Origin: Sediminibacterium sp. UBA657
GTDB lineage: Bacteria; Bacteroidota; Bacteroidia; Chitinophagales; Chitinophagaceae
Assembly: GCA_002299885.1 (NCBI GenBank)
Contig: DBOB01000030.1
Coordinates: forward strand, 41,376 to 105,375
Direction of reading: 5' to 3'
DNA length: 64,000 bases
Shown here: in pieces, positions 44,770-53,218 of the stretch
Layout: each line of letters opens with the position of its first letter
How positions within the stretch are numbered: the first letter of the stretch is position 1
The notes under the pieces: generated by a model
What the model was told of the DNA's origin: nothing
What the model saw: the letters and a program-made list of their open reading frames with translations, nothing else
Databases searched by the model: none
Program-made: the position numbers and the translations under genes

Positions 44770-45684
44770 TTACTTTGCTTTGTGACTTATCTTTTGAATT
44801 TTACCATTGGCCACTAATTCTTTGTGGATACTATCCAGTATTCCGTTGACAAAATGGCCACTTTGTTCGGTACTATATTCTTTCGCTAGATCAATGTACT
44901 CGTTGATAGATACTTTAGTTGGGATGGTATCAAAATACAATAATTCACACACCCCAAGTCTTAATAAAATCATGTCAATCACAGCAATACGTTCTGGATC
45001 CCAGTTGTTTAATTTTGGAACAATTAGTGCTTCTGTCACTTCCTTTTTCTCAATGGCTGTTTGCAATAAATCTTTTGCAAATTTCATCTTCTCGTCCCCT
45101 ACTAAATCTAAGAAATCAACAGCGCCTGGCTTTTGAAAATAATTCAACATAAAGCCAATAATCATATCCCCATCGTCGTCCCAATTAGAGAAATGTGACT
45201 CAATTGTTTCAATGGCATTGGTAGAATTCAAAATCAATTGACCAAAAATGAACTTTAAGACGGCAGATTCTTTCGCCTTATCACGGTTTTCTTCAAGTAT
45301 ATACACTTGGTATTCTGGAGATTCCACTAATTGACGGAAAATGGACTTCACCATATCGTTGTCAATCCATTGTTGTGGCTTAACAATTTCGATGGCTTTT
45401 TTGAATTTTTCGGATTCTAAGGTTTGCCAAACAATGCTGTTTCCAGCCAATTTGATATTGACAGCTAAATCTGCTTGATTTGGAAGGTTTTTGGAAGCTC
45501 TTTGTAAGGCCTCGATCTCTGCATAACCTGCAATTTGATGCATTAAATGAACTAGGTAAACGAATAAATTGCGGGTTTTGTCAAACTCTTTTTGAAGTAA
45601 ACCGGCTGCAGTTGAGACGTTTTGAGCATCTAACATGTACATAACCTGCATTACTTTAATTCGGATATTTCTTCTGTTCATCAT
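44770..45684 (-). CDS. nusB: Transcription antitermination factor NusB (extended form)
   Basis: NusB helps RNA polymerase read through rRNA operons together with NusE/S10. The 304-aa protein is about twice the size of E. coli NusB. The canonical domain is the C-terminal part, with AVLKFIFGQLIL and the signature AVIDMILLRLGVCELLYFDTIPTKVSINEYIDLAKEYS. The N-terminal extension (about 1-130) begins NRRNIRIKVMQVMYML, itself resembling the NusB first helix, as in other Bacteroidota. It leads the nusB-yajC unit and has a TAGATTTG -7 element 23 bases before the ATG. Confidence 0.9.
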   Translation of the reverse strand: MMNRRNIRIKVMQVMYMLDAQNVSTAAGLLQKEFDKTRNLFVYLVHLMHQIAGYAEIEALQRASKNLPNQADLAVNIKLAGNSIVWQTLESEKFKKAIEIVKPQQWIDNDMVKSIFRQLVESPEYQVYILEENRDKAKESAVLKFIFGQLILNSTNAIETIESHFSNWDDDGDMIIGFMLNYFQKPGAVDFLDLVGDEKMKFAKDLLQTAIEKKEVTEALIVPKLNNWDPERIAVIDMILLRLGVCELLYFDTIPTKVSINEYIDLAKEYSTEQSGHFVNGILDSIHKELVANGKIQKISHKAK

Positions 45685-45707
45685 AATTATAAGAGCTATT
45701 TGGGTTG

Positions 45708-45715
45708 CAAATCTA
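45708..45715 (-). promoter_or_regulatory. -7 element of nusB
   Basis: TAGATTTG on the minus strand fits TAnnTTTG, 23 bases before the first ATG of nusB. The remaining bases up to groES at 45879 contain no gene; no CIRCE-type repeat is visible. Confidence 0.5.
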
Positions 45716-45878
45716 TAATTAAATTGCTTAAAACTGACATTTTTGGCATTAATTTGCTTCCTTGTAACAAAATAACAACCAGAACTGAAATTTTGACCTA
45801 TCTACTTGCATTAAAGGCAGATGGCATGGTTATGGTTGATATAATTATACTTTTATTAATCAATTAAAAAGATAAACT

Positions 45879-46172
45879 ATGGCTAAGAGTTCGGCAAAAA
45901 AATTAAACATTACCCCGCTACATGACAGAGTAATTGTTATGCCTGCCGCTGCTGAAGAGAAGACAGCTGGTGGAATCATCATCCCAGACACTGCAAAAGA
46001 AAAGCCACAACGTGGAACAGTTGTAGCTGCTGGTCCTGGTAAAAAGGATGAGCCTGTTACAGTAAAAGTGGGTGAAACAGTTTTATACGGCAAATATGCT
46101 GGTACTGAAATCCAAATTGAAGGTCAAGACTTATTGATCATGCGTGAAAGCGATATCCTTGCAATTGTATAA
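45879..46172 (+). CDS. groES: Co-chaperonin GroES
   Basis: GroES caps the GroEL folding chamber. The 97-aa protein has the family core ITPLHDRVIVMPAAAEEKTAGGIIIPDTAKEK with the mobile loop, VVAAGPGKKDE, GETVLYGKYAGTEI and the C-terminal LLIMRESDILAIV. A short Lys/Ser-rich N-terminal extension is present. It precedes groEL by 47 bases in the usual order. Control by HrcA is not suggested, since I see no CIRCE inverted repeat upstream. Confidence 0.97.
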   Translation: MAKSSAKKLNITPLHDRVIVMPAAAEEKTAGGIIIPDTAKEKPQRGTVVAAGPGKKDEPVTVKVGETVLYGKYAGTEIQIEGQDLLIMRESDILAIV

Positions 46173-46219
46173 TTGTTAGGTAACAAGCATTTATTTAAGA
46201 ATTTAAAAAACAACTGAAT

Positions 46220-47854
46220 ATGTCTAAAATGATTTTTTTCGACTTAGAAGCGAGAAATAAAATGAAAAAAGGTGTTGACACATTAGCCAACGCTGTGAAA
46301 GTAACTTTAGGGCCAAAAGGTCGTAACGTTGTTATTGAAAAGAAATTCGGATCACCTTCTATTACTAAGGATGGTGTTTCTGTTGCAAAAGAAATCGACT
46401 TAGAAGATCCAATCGAAAACATTGGTGCTCAAATGGTGAAAGAAGTTGCAAGCAAAACTGCAGATCAAGCTGGTGATGGAACAACTACTGCCACTGTATT
46501 AGCACAAGCGATCATTGGAGAAGGTTTAAGAAACGTAACTGCAGGTGCAAATCCAATGGATTTGAAGCGTGGTATCGATAAAGCAGTAGAAAAAGTTGTT
46601 TCAAGTTTAAAAGCACAATCACAAACTGTTGGTAACGACACTAAAAAGATTGAGCAAGTAGCATCTATTTCTGCGAACAATGACAATGAAATTGGAAAAT
46701 TAATTGCCCTTGCAATGAGCAAAGTGGGTAAAGAAGGTGTAATCACTGTAGAAGAAGCAAAAGGTACAGATACAACTGTTGATGTTGTTGAAGGTATGCA
46801 ATTCGATCGTGGATATGTTTCTCCATACTTCGTTACCAATAGCGAAAAGATGGAAGCTGAAATGCAAAATCCTTATATCTTAATTTATGATAAGAAGATT
46901 TCAGCAATGAAGGACATCTTACATATTTTAGAGAAAGTAGCACAAACAAGTCGTCCATTGGTAATTATCGCTGAAGACTTAGAAGGCGAAGCAATGGCAA
47001 CTTTGGTAGTGAATAAATTACGTGGTACTATTAAAGTAGCAGCTGTAAAAGCACCAGGTTTTGGTGACAGAAGAAAAGAAATGTTAACAGACATTGCAAT
47101 CCTAACTGCAGGTACTGTAATTAGTGAAGAGCAAGGTTTCAAATTAGAGAACGCAGACTTATCTTATTTAGGTCAAGCCTCTTCTATCACAATCGATAAA
47201 GACAATACTGTGATTGTTGGTGGTAAAGGTAAAAAAGCGGATATCACTGCTCGTGTAAATCAAATCAAAGCTCAGATTGAGAATACAACTTCTGAATACG
47301 ATAAAGAAAAATTACAAGAGCGTTTAGCAAAATTAAGTGGTGGTGTTGCTGTTTTATATGTTGGTGCTGCAACTGAAACCGAAATGAAAGAAAAGAAGGA
47401 TCGTGTAGACGATGCTTTACACGCAACACGTGCTGCAGTTGAAGAAGGTATTGTACCTGGTGGTGGCGTGGCTTATATTCGTGCTGTAGCAAGTTTAGAA
47501 AAATTAAAAGGTGCTAACGAAGATGAGAATACAGGTATCCAAATTGTACGTCGTGCAATTGAAGAACCTCTACGTCAAATTGTTAAGAATAGCGGTATCG
47601 AAGGTTCTATTGTTGTTCAAAGAATCAAAGAAGGTAAAGACGACTTTGGTTTCAATGCAAGAACAGAAGTTTTCGAAAACTTATTCAAAGCTGGTGTAAT
47701 CGATCCAACTAAAGTAACAAGAGTTGCTTTAGAGAATGCAGCATCTATCGCTTCTATGTTGTTAACAACAGAGTGTGTGATTGCTGACAAACCAAAACCA
47801 GAAGCTGCTCCACATGGTGGTGGCGCTCCTGATATGGGCGGAATGGGTTACTAG
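46220..47854 (+). CDS. groEL: Chaperonin GroEL
   Basis: GroEL is the 60-kDa chaperonin forming the double-ring folding machine. The 544-aa protein has all hallmarks: VKVTLGPKGRNVVIEKKFG, AGDGTTTATVLAQ (ATPase site with the catalytic Asp), VVEGMQFDRGYVSPYFVT, the apical PLVIIAEDLEGEA and the equatorial ALHATRAAVEEGIVPGGG. It ends in the flexible Gly/Met tail GGAPDMGGMGY. Single-copy status is unknown from this window. A bidirectional terminator follows. Confidence 0.98.
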   Translation: MSKMIFFDLEARNKMKKGVDTLANAVKVTLGPKGRNVVIEKKFGSPSITKDGVSVAKEIDLEDPIENIGAQMVKEVASKTADQAGDGTTTATVLAQAIIGEGLRNVTAGANPMDLKRGIDKAVEKVVSSLKAQSQTVGNDTKKIEQVASISANNDNEIGKLIALAMSKVGKEGVITVEEAKGTDTTVDVVEGMQFDRGYVSPYFVTNSEKMEAEMQNPYILIYDKKISAMKDILHILEKVAQTSRPLVIIAEDLEGEAMATLVVNKLRGTIKVAAVKAPGFGDRRKEMLTDIAILTAGTVISEEQGFKLENADLSYLGQASSITIDKDNTVIVGGKGKKADITARVNQIKAQIENTTSEYDKEKLQERLAKLSGGVAVLYVGAATETEMKEKKDRVDDALHATRAAVEEGIVPGGGVAYIRAVASLEKLKGANEDENTGIQIVRRAIEEPLRQIVKNSGIEGSIVVQRIKEGKDDFGFNARTEVFENLFKAGVIDPTKVTRVALENAASIASMLLTTECVIADKPKPEAAPHGGGAPDMGGMGY

Positions 47855-47870
47855 TCTTTAAAAGAAAGAA

Positions 47871-47910
47871 TAAAAAAAGTCCTCCAAGCAATTGTAGGAC
47901 TTTTTTTATT
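47871..47910 (+). terminator. Bidirectional terminator between groEL and the lysoplasmalogenase-like gene
   Basis: AAAGTCCT (47876-47883) pairs with AGGACTTT (47896-47903), with an A-run before and a T-run after, so it can serve both converging genes. Confidence 0.8.
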
Positions 47911-47912
47911 GA

Positions 47913-48620
47913 TTAAACTGATTGTTCTTCTTTAGCAAAATACAATTGGAATCCTTTTACCAATAACAATTGCGCAATACCATAAGTCGCCATCGTAACT
48001 AAACCTATATTTTCTATTGGACTTTGAATAGACCAAGAAAATTTATTAAAAGCCAGCACGGCATCTGATGCTATAAAAAATAACATACCTGGAGTCCAAA
48101 ATAAATTGGCAATCATTTTAGTAGGCTTATTATTTGATACATGAATAGCCATTAATGCTGCTAAACATATAAGGGCCATATAAACTAATATGGGATAAAT
48201 CAATGGTCCTATGGCAGTTTTTAATTGAAAATAAACAAACCAACAAAAGCAAAGTAACAAAGAACTTGAAACATTAAATGCTGTTGATTTAGGCTGCTTC
48301 AAACTATATATTTTACTAAAAAAAATAATATTAAAAATATGCGTGGTCATAAAAGCAATCATTCCTGGAATAAAATAAGCCTCTGATAATAAAAAGGCAT
48401 CCCCTAAGAAGGATCCAAACAATCCAACTAAAATGAGGTACTTGCTTTTAGCTGCTGTAGCAAAAAATGGTTGTACATAAAAGAACAGCATCAATAAGGG
48501 CAGTAAGATTAATTTAGAACCATACTGTATACTTGTATAACCAAGAAGTTGTGCAAATAAATGGAGCATTAAAATGAGCAGGTAAATTGTGATCCCGAAT
48601 TTTTGAATGAAAGGTTTCAT
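47913..48620 (-). CDS. Lysoplasmalogenase-like (YhhN/TMEM86) membrane protein
   Basis: The 235-aa protein has about eight predicted membrane helices and the YhhN/TMEM86 signatures GLFGSFLGDAFLL (with the conserved Gly-Asp) and FWTPGMLFFIASDAVLAFNKF (with the conserved Ser-Asp). The animal homologue TMEM86B hydrolyses the vinyl-ether bond of lysoplasmalogens. Bacterial members are poorly characterised, so the substrate here is uncertain. It converges with groEL and is monocistronic, with a weak TACTTTTT-type -7 element upstream. Confidence 0.78.
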   Translation of the reverse strand: MKPFIQKFGITIYLLILMLHLFAQLLGYTSIQYGSKLILLPLLMLFFYVQPFFATAAKSKYLILVGLFGSFLGDAFLLSEAYFIPGMIAFMTTHIFNIIFFSKIYSLKQPKSTAFNVSSSLLLCFCWFVYFQLKTAIGPLIYPILVYMALICLAALMAIHVSNNKPTKMIANLFWTPGMLFFIASDAVLAFNKFSWSIQSPIENIGLVTMATYGIAQLLLVKGFQLYFAKEEQSV

Positions 48621-48687
48621 TTTATTTGATTTTCGTAAAAAAGTACACTAAATATAAGTAAAGCAAGGGAATACAGAATTCAATGCA

Positions 48688-48695
48688 TAAATTTG
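48688..48695 (+). promoter_or_regulatory. -7 element of the two-gene unit starting at 48699
   Basis: TAAATTTG matches TAnnTTTG exactly and ends three bases before the ATG at 48699, so the mRNA would have almost no leader. Confidence 0.5.
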
Positions 48696-48698
48696 CCC

Positions 48699-49016
48699 AT
48701 GATTCACCCAGACGAAGCAGCATTTTTTGCCTATTGGGAAAAAGAACGCACCCTGCCCCATTATAAACGTAAACCCTTTTTAAGAGGGTTTAGTATCAGT
48801 TTATTGTTGGGTATTGTGGTCTTACTTATCGCAGAAATGGGCTGGTATGAAAGAGCCAATATGGTGGCCAATTCTAGAGGCAATATTATCTGGATTTTAA
48901 TTGCCATTGTATTGATTTCTTTAGGATTCGGCTGGATTTATCAGCAATTTACCTGGGAAATGAATGAACAACGTTTTAACGAAATCAAGCACTTAAAAAA
49001 TAAAAAATCATCCTAA
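48699..49016 (+). CDS. Small two-helix membrane protein of unknown function
   Basis: The 105-aa protein has an acidic N-terminal cytoplasmic segment (HPDEAAFFAYWEKER), two clear transmembrane helices (GFSISLLLGIVVLLIAEMGW at about 33-52 and IIWILIAIVLISLGFGWIY at about 65-83) and a charged C-terminal tail. I do not recognise a named family. I prefer the ATG at 48699 over an in-frame TTG two codons upstream. Its stop overlaps the start of the FKBP lipoprotein gene (TAATG), which implies translational coupling and perhaps a shared envelope role. Confidence 0.72.
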   Translation: MIHPDEAAFFAYWEKERTLPHYKRKPFLRGFSISLLLGIVVLLIAEMGWYERANMVANSRGNIIWILIAIVLISLGFGWIYQQFTWEMNEQRFNEIKHLKNKKSS

Positions 49017-49540
49017 TGATACAACCGACACCAAAAAACACCCTAAGAACAAGCTACTCAAGCATTTTAAGCTTGTTTATAATCATTACTGGAATAGCCC
49101 TTTTTTCGGCTTGTAGTAAATCTGATAATGACCAACAAACCACTGCTTGCGCTATAAAAGCGTCCTATACAAATGATAGCAATGCTGCTCAAAGAGCACA
49201 AATGATTGCTTTTTGTAACAACAATGGTATTACCTATACAATACACCCAAGTGGCATTTTATACCAAATCACAGCTCCTGGTGATACAACAAAGCCTGAT
49301 CTATGTACTTCATTAACAATGACTTATACCGGTAAATTGATGACAGGTATCCAATTTGACAAGGGCACCATTACTTACCCTTTAAAGGACTTAATTGTTG
49401 GTTGGCAGATTGCCGTACCATTGATTGGGAAAGGTGGGAAAATTAAAATGGTCATCCCTTCCTCTTTGGCTTATGGTCCTAATGCCAATGGGAGCATTCC
49501 AGCCAATTCTCCGCTCTATTTTGAAATGAGCATCGACTAG
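49016..49540 (+). CDS. FKBP-type peptidyl-prolyl isomerase, lipoprotein
   Basis: The 174-aa protein has a lipoprotein leader (ITGIALFSAC) and a C-terminal FKBP domain from about residue 75. FKBP active-site elements visible are TYTGKLMTGIQFDKG, LIVGWQIAVPLIGKGGKIKMVIPS and AYGPNANGSIPANSPLYFEM. The domain would speed proline isomerisation of exported proteins on the periplasmic side. The segment between the lipobox and the domain includes two extra Cys (TTACAI and AFCNNN) and may hold a disulfide. It is coupled to the upstream small membrane protein. Confidence 0.9.
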   Translation: MIQPTPKNTLRTSYSSILSLFIIITGIALFSACSKSDNDQQTTACAIKASYTNDSNAAQRAQMIAFCNNNGITYTIHPSGILYQITAPGDTTKPDLCTSLTMTYTGKLMTGIQFDKGTITYPLKDLIVGWQIAVPLIGKGGKIKMVIPSSLAYGPNANGSIPANSPLYFEMSID

Positions 49541-49592
49541 GAATCACCTCAAAATAATGGTCAAATAGGGCTCGTTTTAGGCTTGTTTCCAT

Positions 49593-49600
49593 TATATTTG
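49593..49600 (+). promoter_or_regulatory. -7 element of secDF
   Basis: TATATTTG fits TAnnTTTG, 28 bases before the secDF ATG. No TTTG is present at the 20-base spacing. Confidence 0.45.
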
Positions 49601-49628
49601 CCGACTAAAAAAAGTTAACCAAACTACT

Positions 49629-52628
49629 ATGCAACTCAAAGGATTAGTGCGCTTTTTTACATTTGCGCTTATTTTAATTTGTCTTTACCAATTATCTTTT
49701 ACTTGGTTCGTTAGAACACATGAAAAAGCAATGGATGCTAAAGCAACGGCTTGGGTAAATAAACTACCTAAAGCAGAACAGGTTTATCCAAGTGATAAAG
49801 ACCAACAATTGTTATATAATGACAGCGTAGCTGATGCTAAAAAAGTGTATTACAAGCGCTTATTAGACAGTACAAAGGAAACTAAGCTATTCTTTGGCTT
49901 AACAACTTATGCTGCTGCTAAAGAAAAAGAATTGATGTTAGGTCTTGATTTACAAGGTGGTATGAGCGTAACGATGGAGGTTGGACTAGATGGTCTAATC
50001 AAATCTTTGGCGAACTATTCTAAAGAACCTGCATTTAATACAGCTTTGGCGAATGCTGTAAGCAAAAAAGCGAATAGCAATGCTGATTTAATCACTTTGT
50101 TTATTGCTGAATATAAAGTGGCTAACCCAACAGGAAGTTTAGCGCCATTATTTGCAACCAGAAGCAATGGTAAATTAAAGTTTGATGCCTCTGACGCGAC
50201 CGTAACTGCTTACTTACAAGAGCAGTCTATCCAAGCATTCAATAATACTTACAGAATTTTAAATACTCGTATTGACCGATTTGGATTAGCTTCTCCTTCT
50301 ATCAATCCAGATCCAACCAAAGGAATTATCAATATAGAATTAGCTGGTATTTCTGATAAAGAGCGTGTACGTTCTTATTTACAATCTACTGCAAACCTTC
50401 AGTTTTTTGAGGTATATACTTTTGAGAACAAGGATTTCCAAACTGCAATTTTAGCTGCTGATAAAGCTATTGAATTAAGCAATGCAGGGATCGTTGATTC
50501 AACTGTCGTTGCTAAAGTGGATACAGCAAAAGCAAATGCTGCAAAAAATCCATTATTAAGAATTGTTCAATTTACGCAACCTTATCAAGCAAAGAATGGC
50601 CAGTACGTTTTCCCTGCTGAGATTGGTTACACATTGAAAAAAGATTCAGCTGTATTGAATAAATACCTTGCATTACCAGAAGTAAAATCTAAGTTCCCAT
50701 CGAACTTGGTATTTATGTATGGCAAGCCTGACGAATCTGATCCTAAAGCAAAAGACGTTCTAGCTTTATATGCTATCAAAACTTTGGAAAATGGTTTAGC
50801 TGAATTAGAAGGTGACCATGTTGCCAATGCAGCACAAGATTTTGATGAGCGTGGTAAGGTAGCGATCAAAATGAATATGGATAAGATTGGTACAAGCATT
50901 TGGGCTAAAATGACATCTAAGAATGTAGGCAAGCCTATTGCTATTGTATTAGATAATATCGTTTATTCTGCACCAAATGTAAACGACGCAATCACTACAG
51001 GTAATTCTCAAATATCAGGTAACTACTCATTAAAAACTGCACAGGATTTAGCACAAATTTTAGAGAGTGGTAAATTACCTGCTCCTGCTAAAATTGTTGC
51101 TGAACAACAAGTTGGTCCAACATTAGGAGCTGCATCTATTCAAGGTGGTGCTATGGCATTTGGAATTGCATTCTTGGTAATTTTCGCCTTGATGTTGATT
51201 TACTTTAACACTGGTGGATGGGTTGCGAATATCGCATTGATCTTAAACTTATTATTCACGATTGGTATCTTAAGTGCATTAGGATTTACTTTAACTGCAC
51301 CAGGTATTGCCGGATTGGTATTGACCATTGGTATGGCCGTAGATACGAACGTAATTATATTTGAAAGAATTAAAGAGGAATTAACAAAAGGAAAGAGCTA
51401 CCAATTAGCAGTTGCTGATGGATACAAGCGTTCTATGTCTCCAGTATTGGATGCACACGTTACAACGCTTTTAACAGCAATCATTTTAGCGTACTTTGGT
51501 TTAGGTCCTGTATTAGGATTTGCTACTACACAGATCATTGGTATTTTATTATCATTATTCTGTGGTATCCTAGTTTCTAGATTGATCACTGATATCTATA
51601 CAAGTAAGAATAGACATTTCCAATATTTCACAGCTGTTTCACGAGGTGTATTTAAGAATGCAAACTTCAAATTCATCGAATTCAGAAAGTATGCTTATAT
51701 CTTATCAGTCGTTGTATTGATTGGTGGTATCGCATCTTTCTTTAACGGATTTGACGAAGGTGTTGAATTTGCAGGTGGACGTAGTTTCACTGTGAAGTTT
51801 GATAAGACAGTGAATATCGAAGAAGTAAGAAACGAATTAAAAGCAGTATTTGGTGAAGCACCTATCATTAAAACGGTAGACACTAAAAACCAAATCAATA
51901 TCACGACTTCTTATAAAATCAAGGATCAAGGAAATAATGTAGATCAAGAAGTGGAGTCATTATTATTTAAAGGTTTAGCGAAGCAATTACCTGCTGGAAC
52001 AACCTATAAAGAATTTGACGAGCAATACAAGCAACAACAACAAAAAGTATTGCCATCTATCTCTGATGATTTAAAAGCAGGTGCAACTAAAGCAACCTTA
52101 TTTGCATTGATTGCAATTTGTTTATACATCTTTATTCGTTTCCGTGATTGGAGATATTCTTTAGGTACCATCTTCTCATTGTTACACGACGTATTTGTAA
52201 CCTTGATTGTATTTAGTTTCTTAAGAGAAGTTGTTCCATTCCCATTAGAGATTGACCAGCACTTTATTGCTGCCATCCTAACGGTAATTGGTTTCTCTAT
52301 GAATGATACAGTAATTGTATACGACCGTATCCGTGAGGACAGCCATTTAATGAAAGGTGTAGACAATGCAACTATTATTAATAAAGCGATCAACCAAACA
52401 TTATCAAGAACAGTGATGACTTCATTGACTGTATTCTTAACAATCTTAATCTTATTCATCTTTGGTGGAGAAGTAACAAGAGGTTTTGCATTCGCAATGT
52501 TGATTGGTGTGATTACAGGTACTTACTCTTCTATCTTTGTAGCGGCTCCTGTATTAGTAGACTTTGCTAAGAACAAGCCATTAGGTACAGAACCAAAAGC
52601 AAAAAAACATAGTGCTAACAATGCATAA
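49629..52628 (+). CDS. secDF: Protein translocase subunit SecDF (fusion)
   Basis: SecD and SecF use the proton gradient to pull exported proteins through SecYEG. Here they are one 999-aa protein with about 12 membrane helices. The SecD part (about 1-665) has LGLDLQGGMSVTMEV near residue 105, the periplasmic P1 domain with LNTRIDRFGLASPSI and the TM4-6 region GMAVDTNVIIFERIKEEL. The SecF part (about 680-999) has FAGGRSFTVKFD and the matching GFSMNDTVIVYDRIRED. Both conserved Asp residues of the proton path are present. YajC, encoded at 44.4 kb, is its usual partner. Confidence 0.97.
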   Translation: MQLKGLVRFFTFALILICLYQLSFTWFVRTHEKAMDAKATAWVNKLPKAEQVYPSDKDQQLLYNDSVADAKKVYYKRLLDSTKETKLFFGLTTYAAAKEKELMLGLDLQGGMSVTMEVGLDGLIKSLANYSKEPAFNTALANAVSKKANSNADLITLFIAEYKVANPTGSLAPLFATRSNGKLKFDASDATVTAYLQEQSIQAFNNTYRILNTRIDRFGLASPSINPDPTKGIINIELAGISDKERVRSYLQSTANLQFFEVYTFENKDFQTAILAADKAIELSNAGIVDSTVVAKVDTAKANAAKNPLLRIVQFTQPYQAKNGQYVFPAEIGYTLKKDSAVLNKYLALPEVKSKFPSNLVFMYGKPDESDPKAKDVLALYAIKTLENGLAELEGDHVANAAQDFDERGKVAIKMNMDKIGTSIWAKMTSKNVGKPIAIVLDNIVYSAPNVNDAITTGNSQISGNYSLKTAQDLAQILESGKLPAPAKIVAEQQVGPTLGAASIQGGAMAFGIAFLVIFALMLIYFNTGGWVANIALILNLLFTIGILSALGFTLTAPGIAGLVLTIGMAVDTNVIIFERIKEELTKGKSYQLAVADGYKRSMSPVLDAHVTTLLTAIILAYFGLGPVLGFATTQIIGILLSLFCGILVSRLITDIYTSKNRHFQYFTAVSRGVFKNANFKFIEFRKYAYILSVVVLIGGIASFFNGFDEGVEFAGGRSFTVKFDKTVNIEEVRNELKAVFGEAPIIKTVDTKNQINITTSYKIKDQGNNVDQEVESLLFKGLAKQLPAGTTYKEFDEQYKQQQQKVLPSISDDLKAGATKATLFALIAICLYIFIRFRDWRYSLGTIFSLLHDVFVTLIVFSFLREVVPFPLEIDQHFIAAILTVIGFSMNDTVIVYDRIREDSHLMKGVDNATIINKAINQTLSRTVMTSLTVFLTILILFIFGGEVTRGFAFAMLIGVITGTYSSIFVAAPVLVDFAKNKPLGTEPKAKKHSANNA

Positions 52629-52647
52629 GATGTTTGACTGAATATTA

Positions 52648-52680
52648 AAAAGCCCCTCGAAATTCGAGGGGCTTTTTTTG
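52648..52680 (+). terminator. Bidirectional terminator between secDF and the IscA-type gene
   Basis: AGCCCCTCGAA (52651-52661) pairs with TTCGAGGGGCT (52663-52673), flanked by A- and T-runs, giving a very strong hairpin. Confidence 0.88.
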
Positions 52681-52709
52681 TGCTAATTTATTAGTTGTAT
52701 TTTTTAGAT

Positions 52710-53063
52710 TTAAACTGCAAATGATGTTCCACATCCGCAAGTACTTGATGCATTGGGATTGGTAAAAGTAAATCCACGGCTATTCAATCCTCCCTGCCAA
52801 TCTATTTGCATCCCATATAAATAAATCTGATGGGAGGTTTCTATACAGCAAGGGATTCCTTCAATCGAAAATAAAAGGTCTTTATCGGTAGTCACATCAA
52901 AACCTAGTACATAGGTCATCCCACTACATCCACCCCCTTTTACGCCCACTCTTAGTCTTTGTTGTTGGTCAAAATCTGGGGCTTGCATTAAACGCTGAAT
53001 TTCTTCGATAGCGCCAGCTGTAAAACTGACTGGTGTAAGGGAAGTATCGGTTATTGTAGACAT
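52710..53063 (-). CDS. HesB/IscA-family iron-sulfur cluster carrier
   Basis: A-type carriers receive Fe-S clusters from the assembly scaffold and pass them to apo-enzymes. The 117-aa protein has the three conserved cysteines Cys46 (GGGCSG), Cys109 and Cys111 (CGCGTSF), plus the SRGFTFTNPNASS segment. Length fits IscA/ErpA/SufA; subtype is not decidable by eye. Possible clients in this window are SdaA and MqnE. It is a single gene with a TAATTTTG -7 element and a shared terminator. Confidence 0.92.
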   Translation of the reverse strand: MSTITDTSLTPVSFTAGAIEEIQRLMQAPDFDQQQRLRVGVKGGGCSGMTYVLGFDVTTDKDLLFSIEGIPCCIETSHQIYLYGMQIDWQGGLNSRGFTFTNPNASSTCGCGTSFAV

Positions 53064-53121
53064 AAAAAATTGTATTTAAAATAGCCTGAAATGTTCAAAA
53101 TGTTACCTACAGACTACAATG

Positions 53122-53129
53122 CAAAATTA
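53122..53129 (-). promoter_or_regulatory. -7 element of the IscA-type gene
   Basis: TAATTTTG on the minus strand fits TAnnTTTG and lies 58 bases before the ATG at 53063. Confidence 0.5.
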
Positions 53130-53218
53130 ACACATATCTAGGGATTGTTTGGATTGAAATTTATCGAAAAAGGAAAATTATTCGGTCTAAAAACAAGCAA
53201 ATATTCGTAATTTGAACT

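Noticed and set aside
45720..45878. Possible CIRCE/HrcA operator before groES
   Set aside because: No inverted repeat of the CIRCE type is present in the gap.
53064..53218. Cobalamin riboswitch before the methylmalonyl-CoA mutase gene
   Set aside because: The gap is too short and AT-rich, and no B12-box-like sequence or GC-rich folding is visible.
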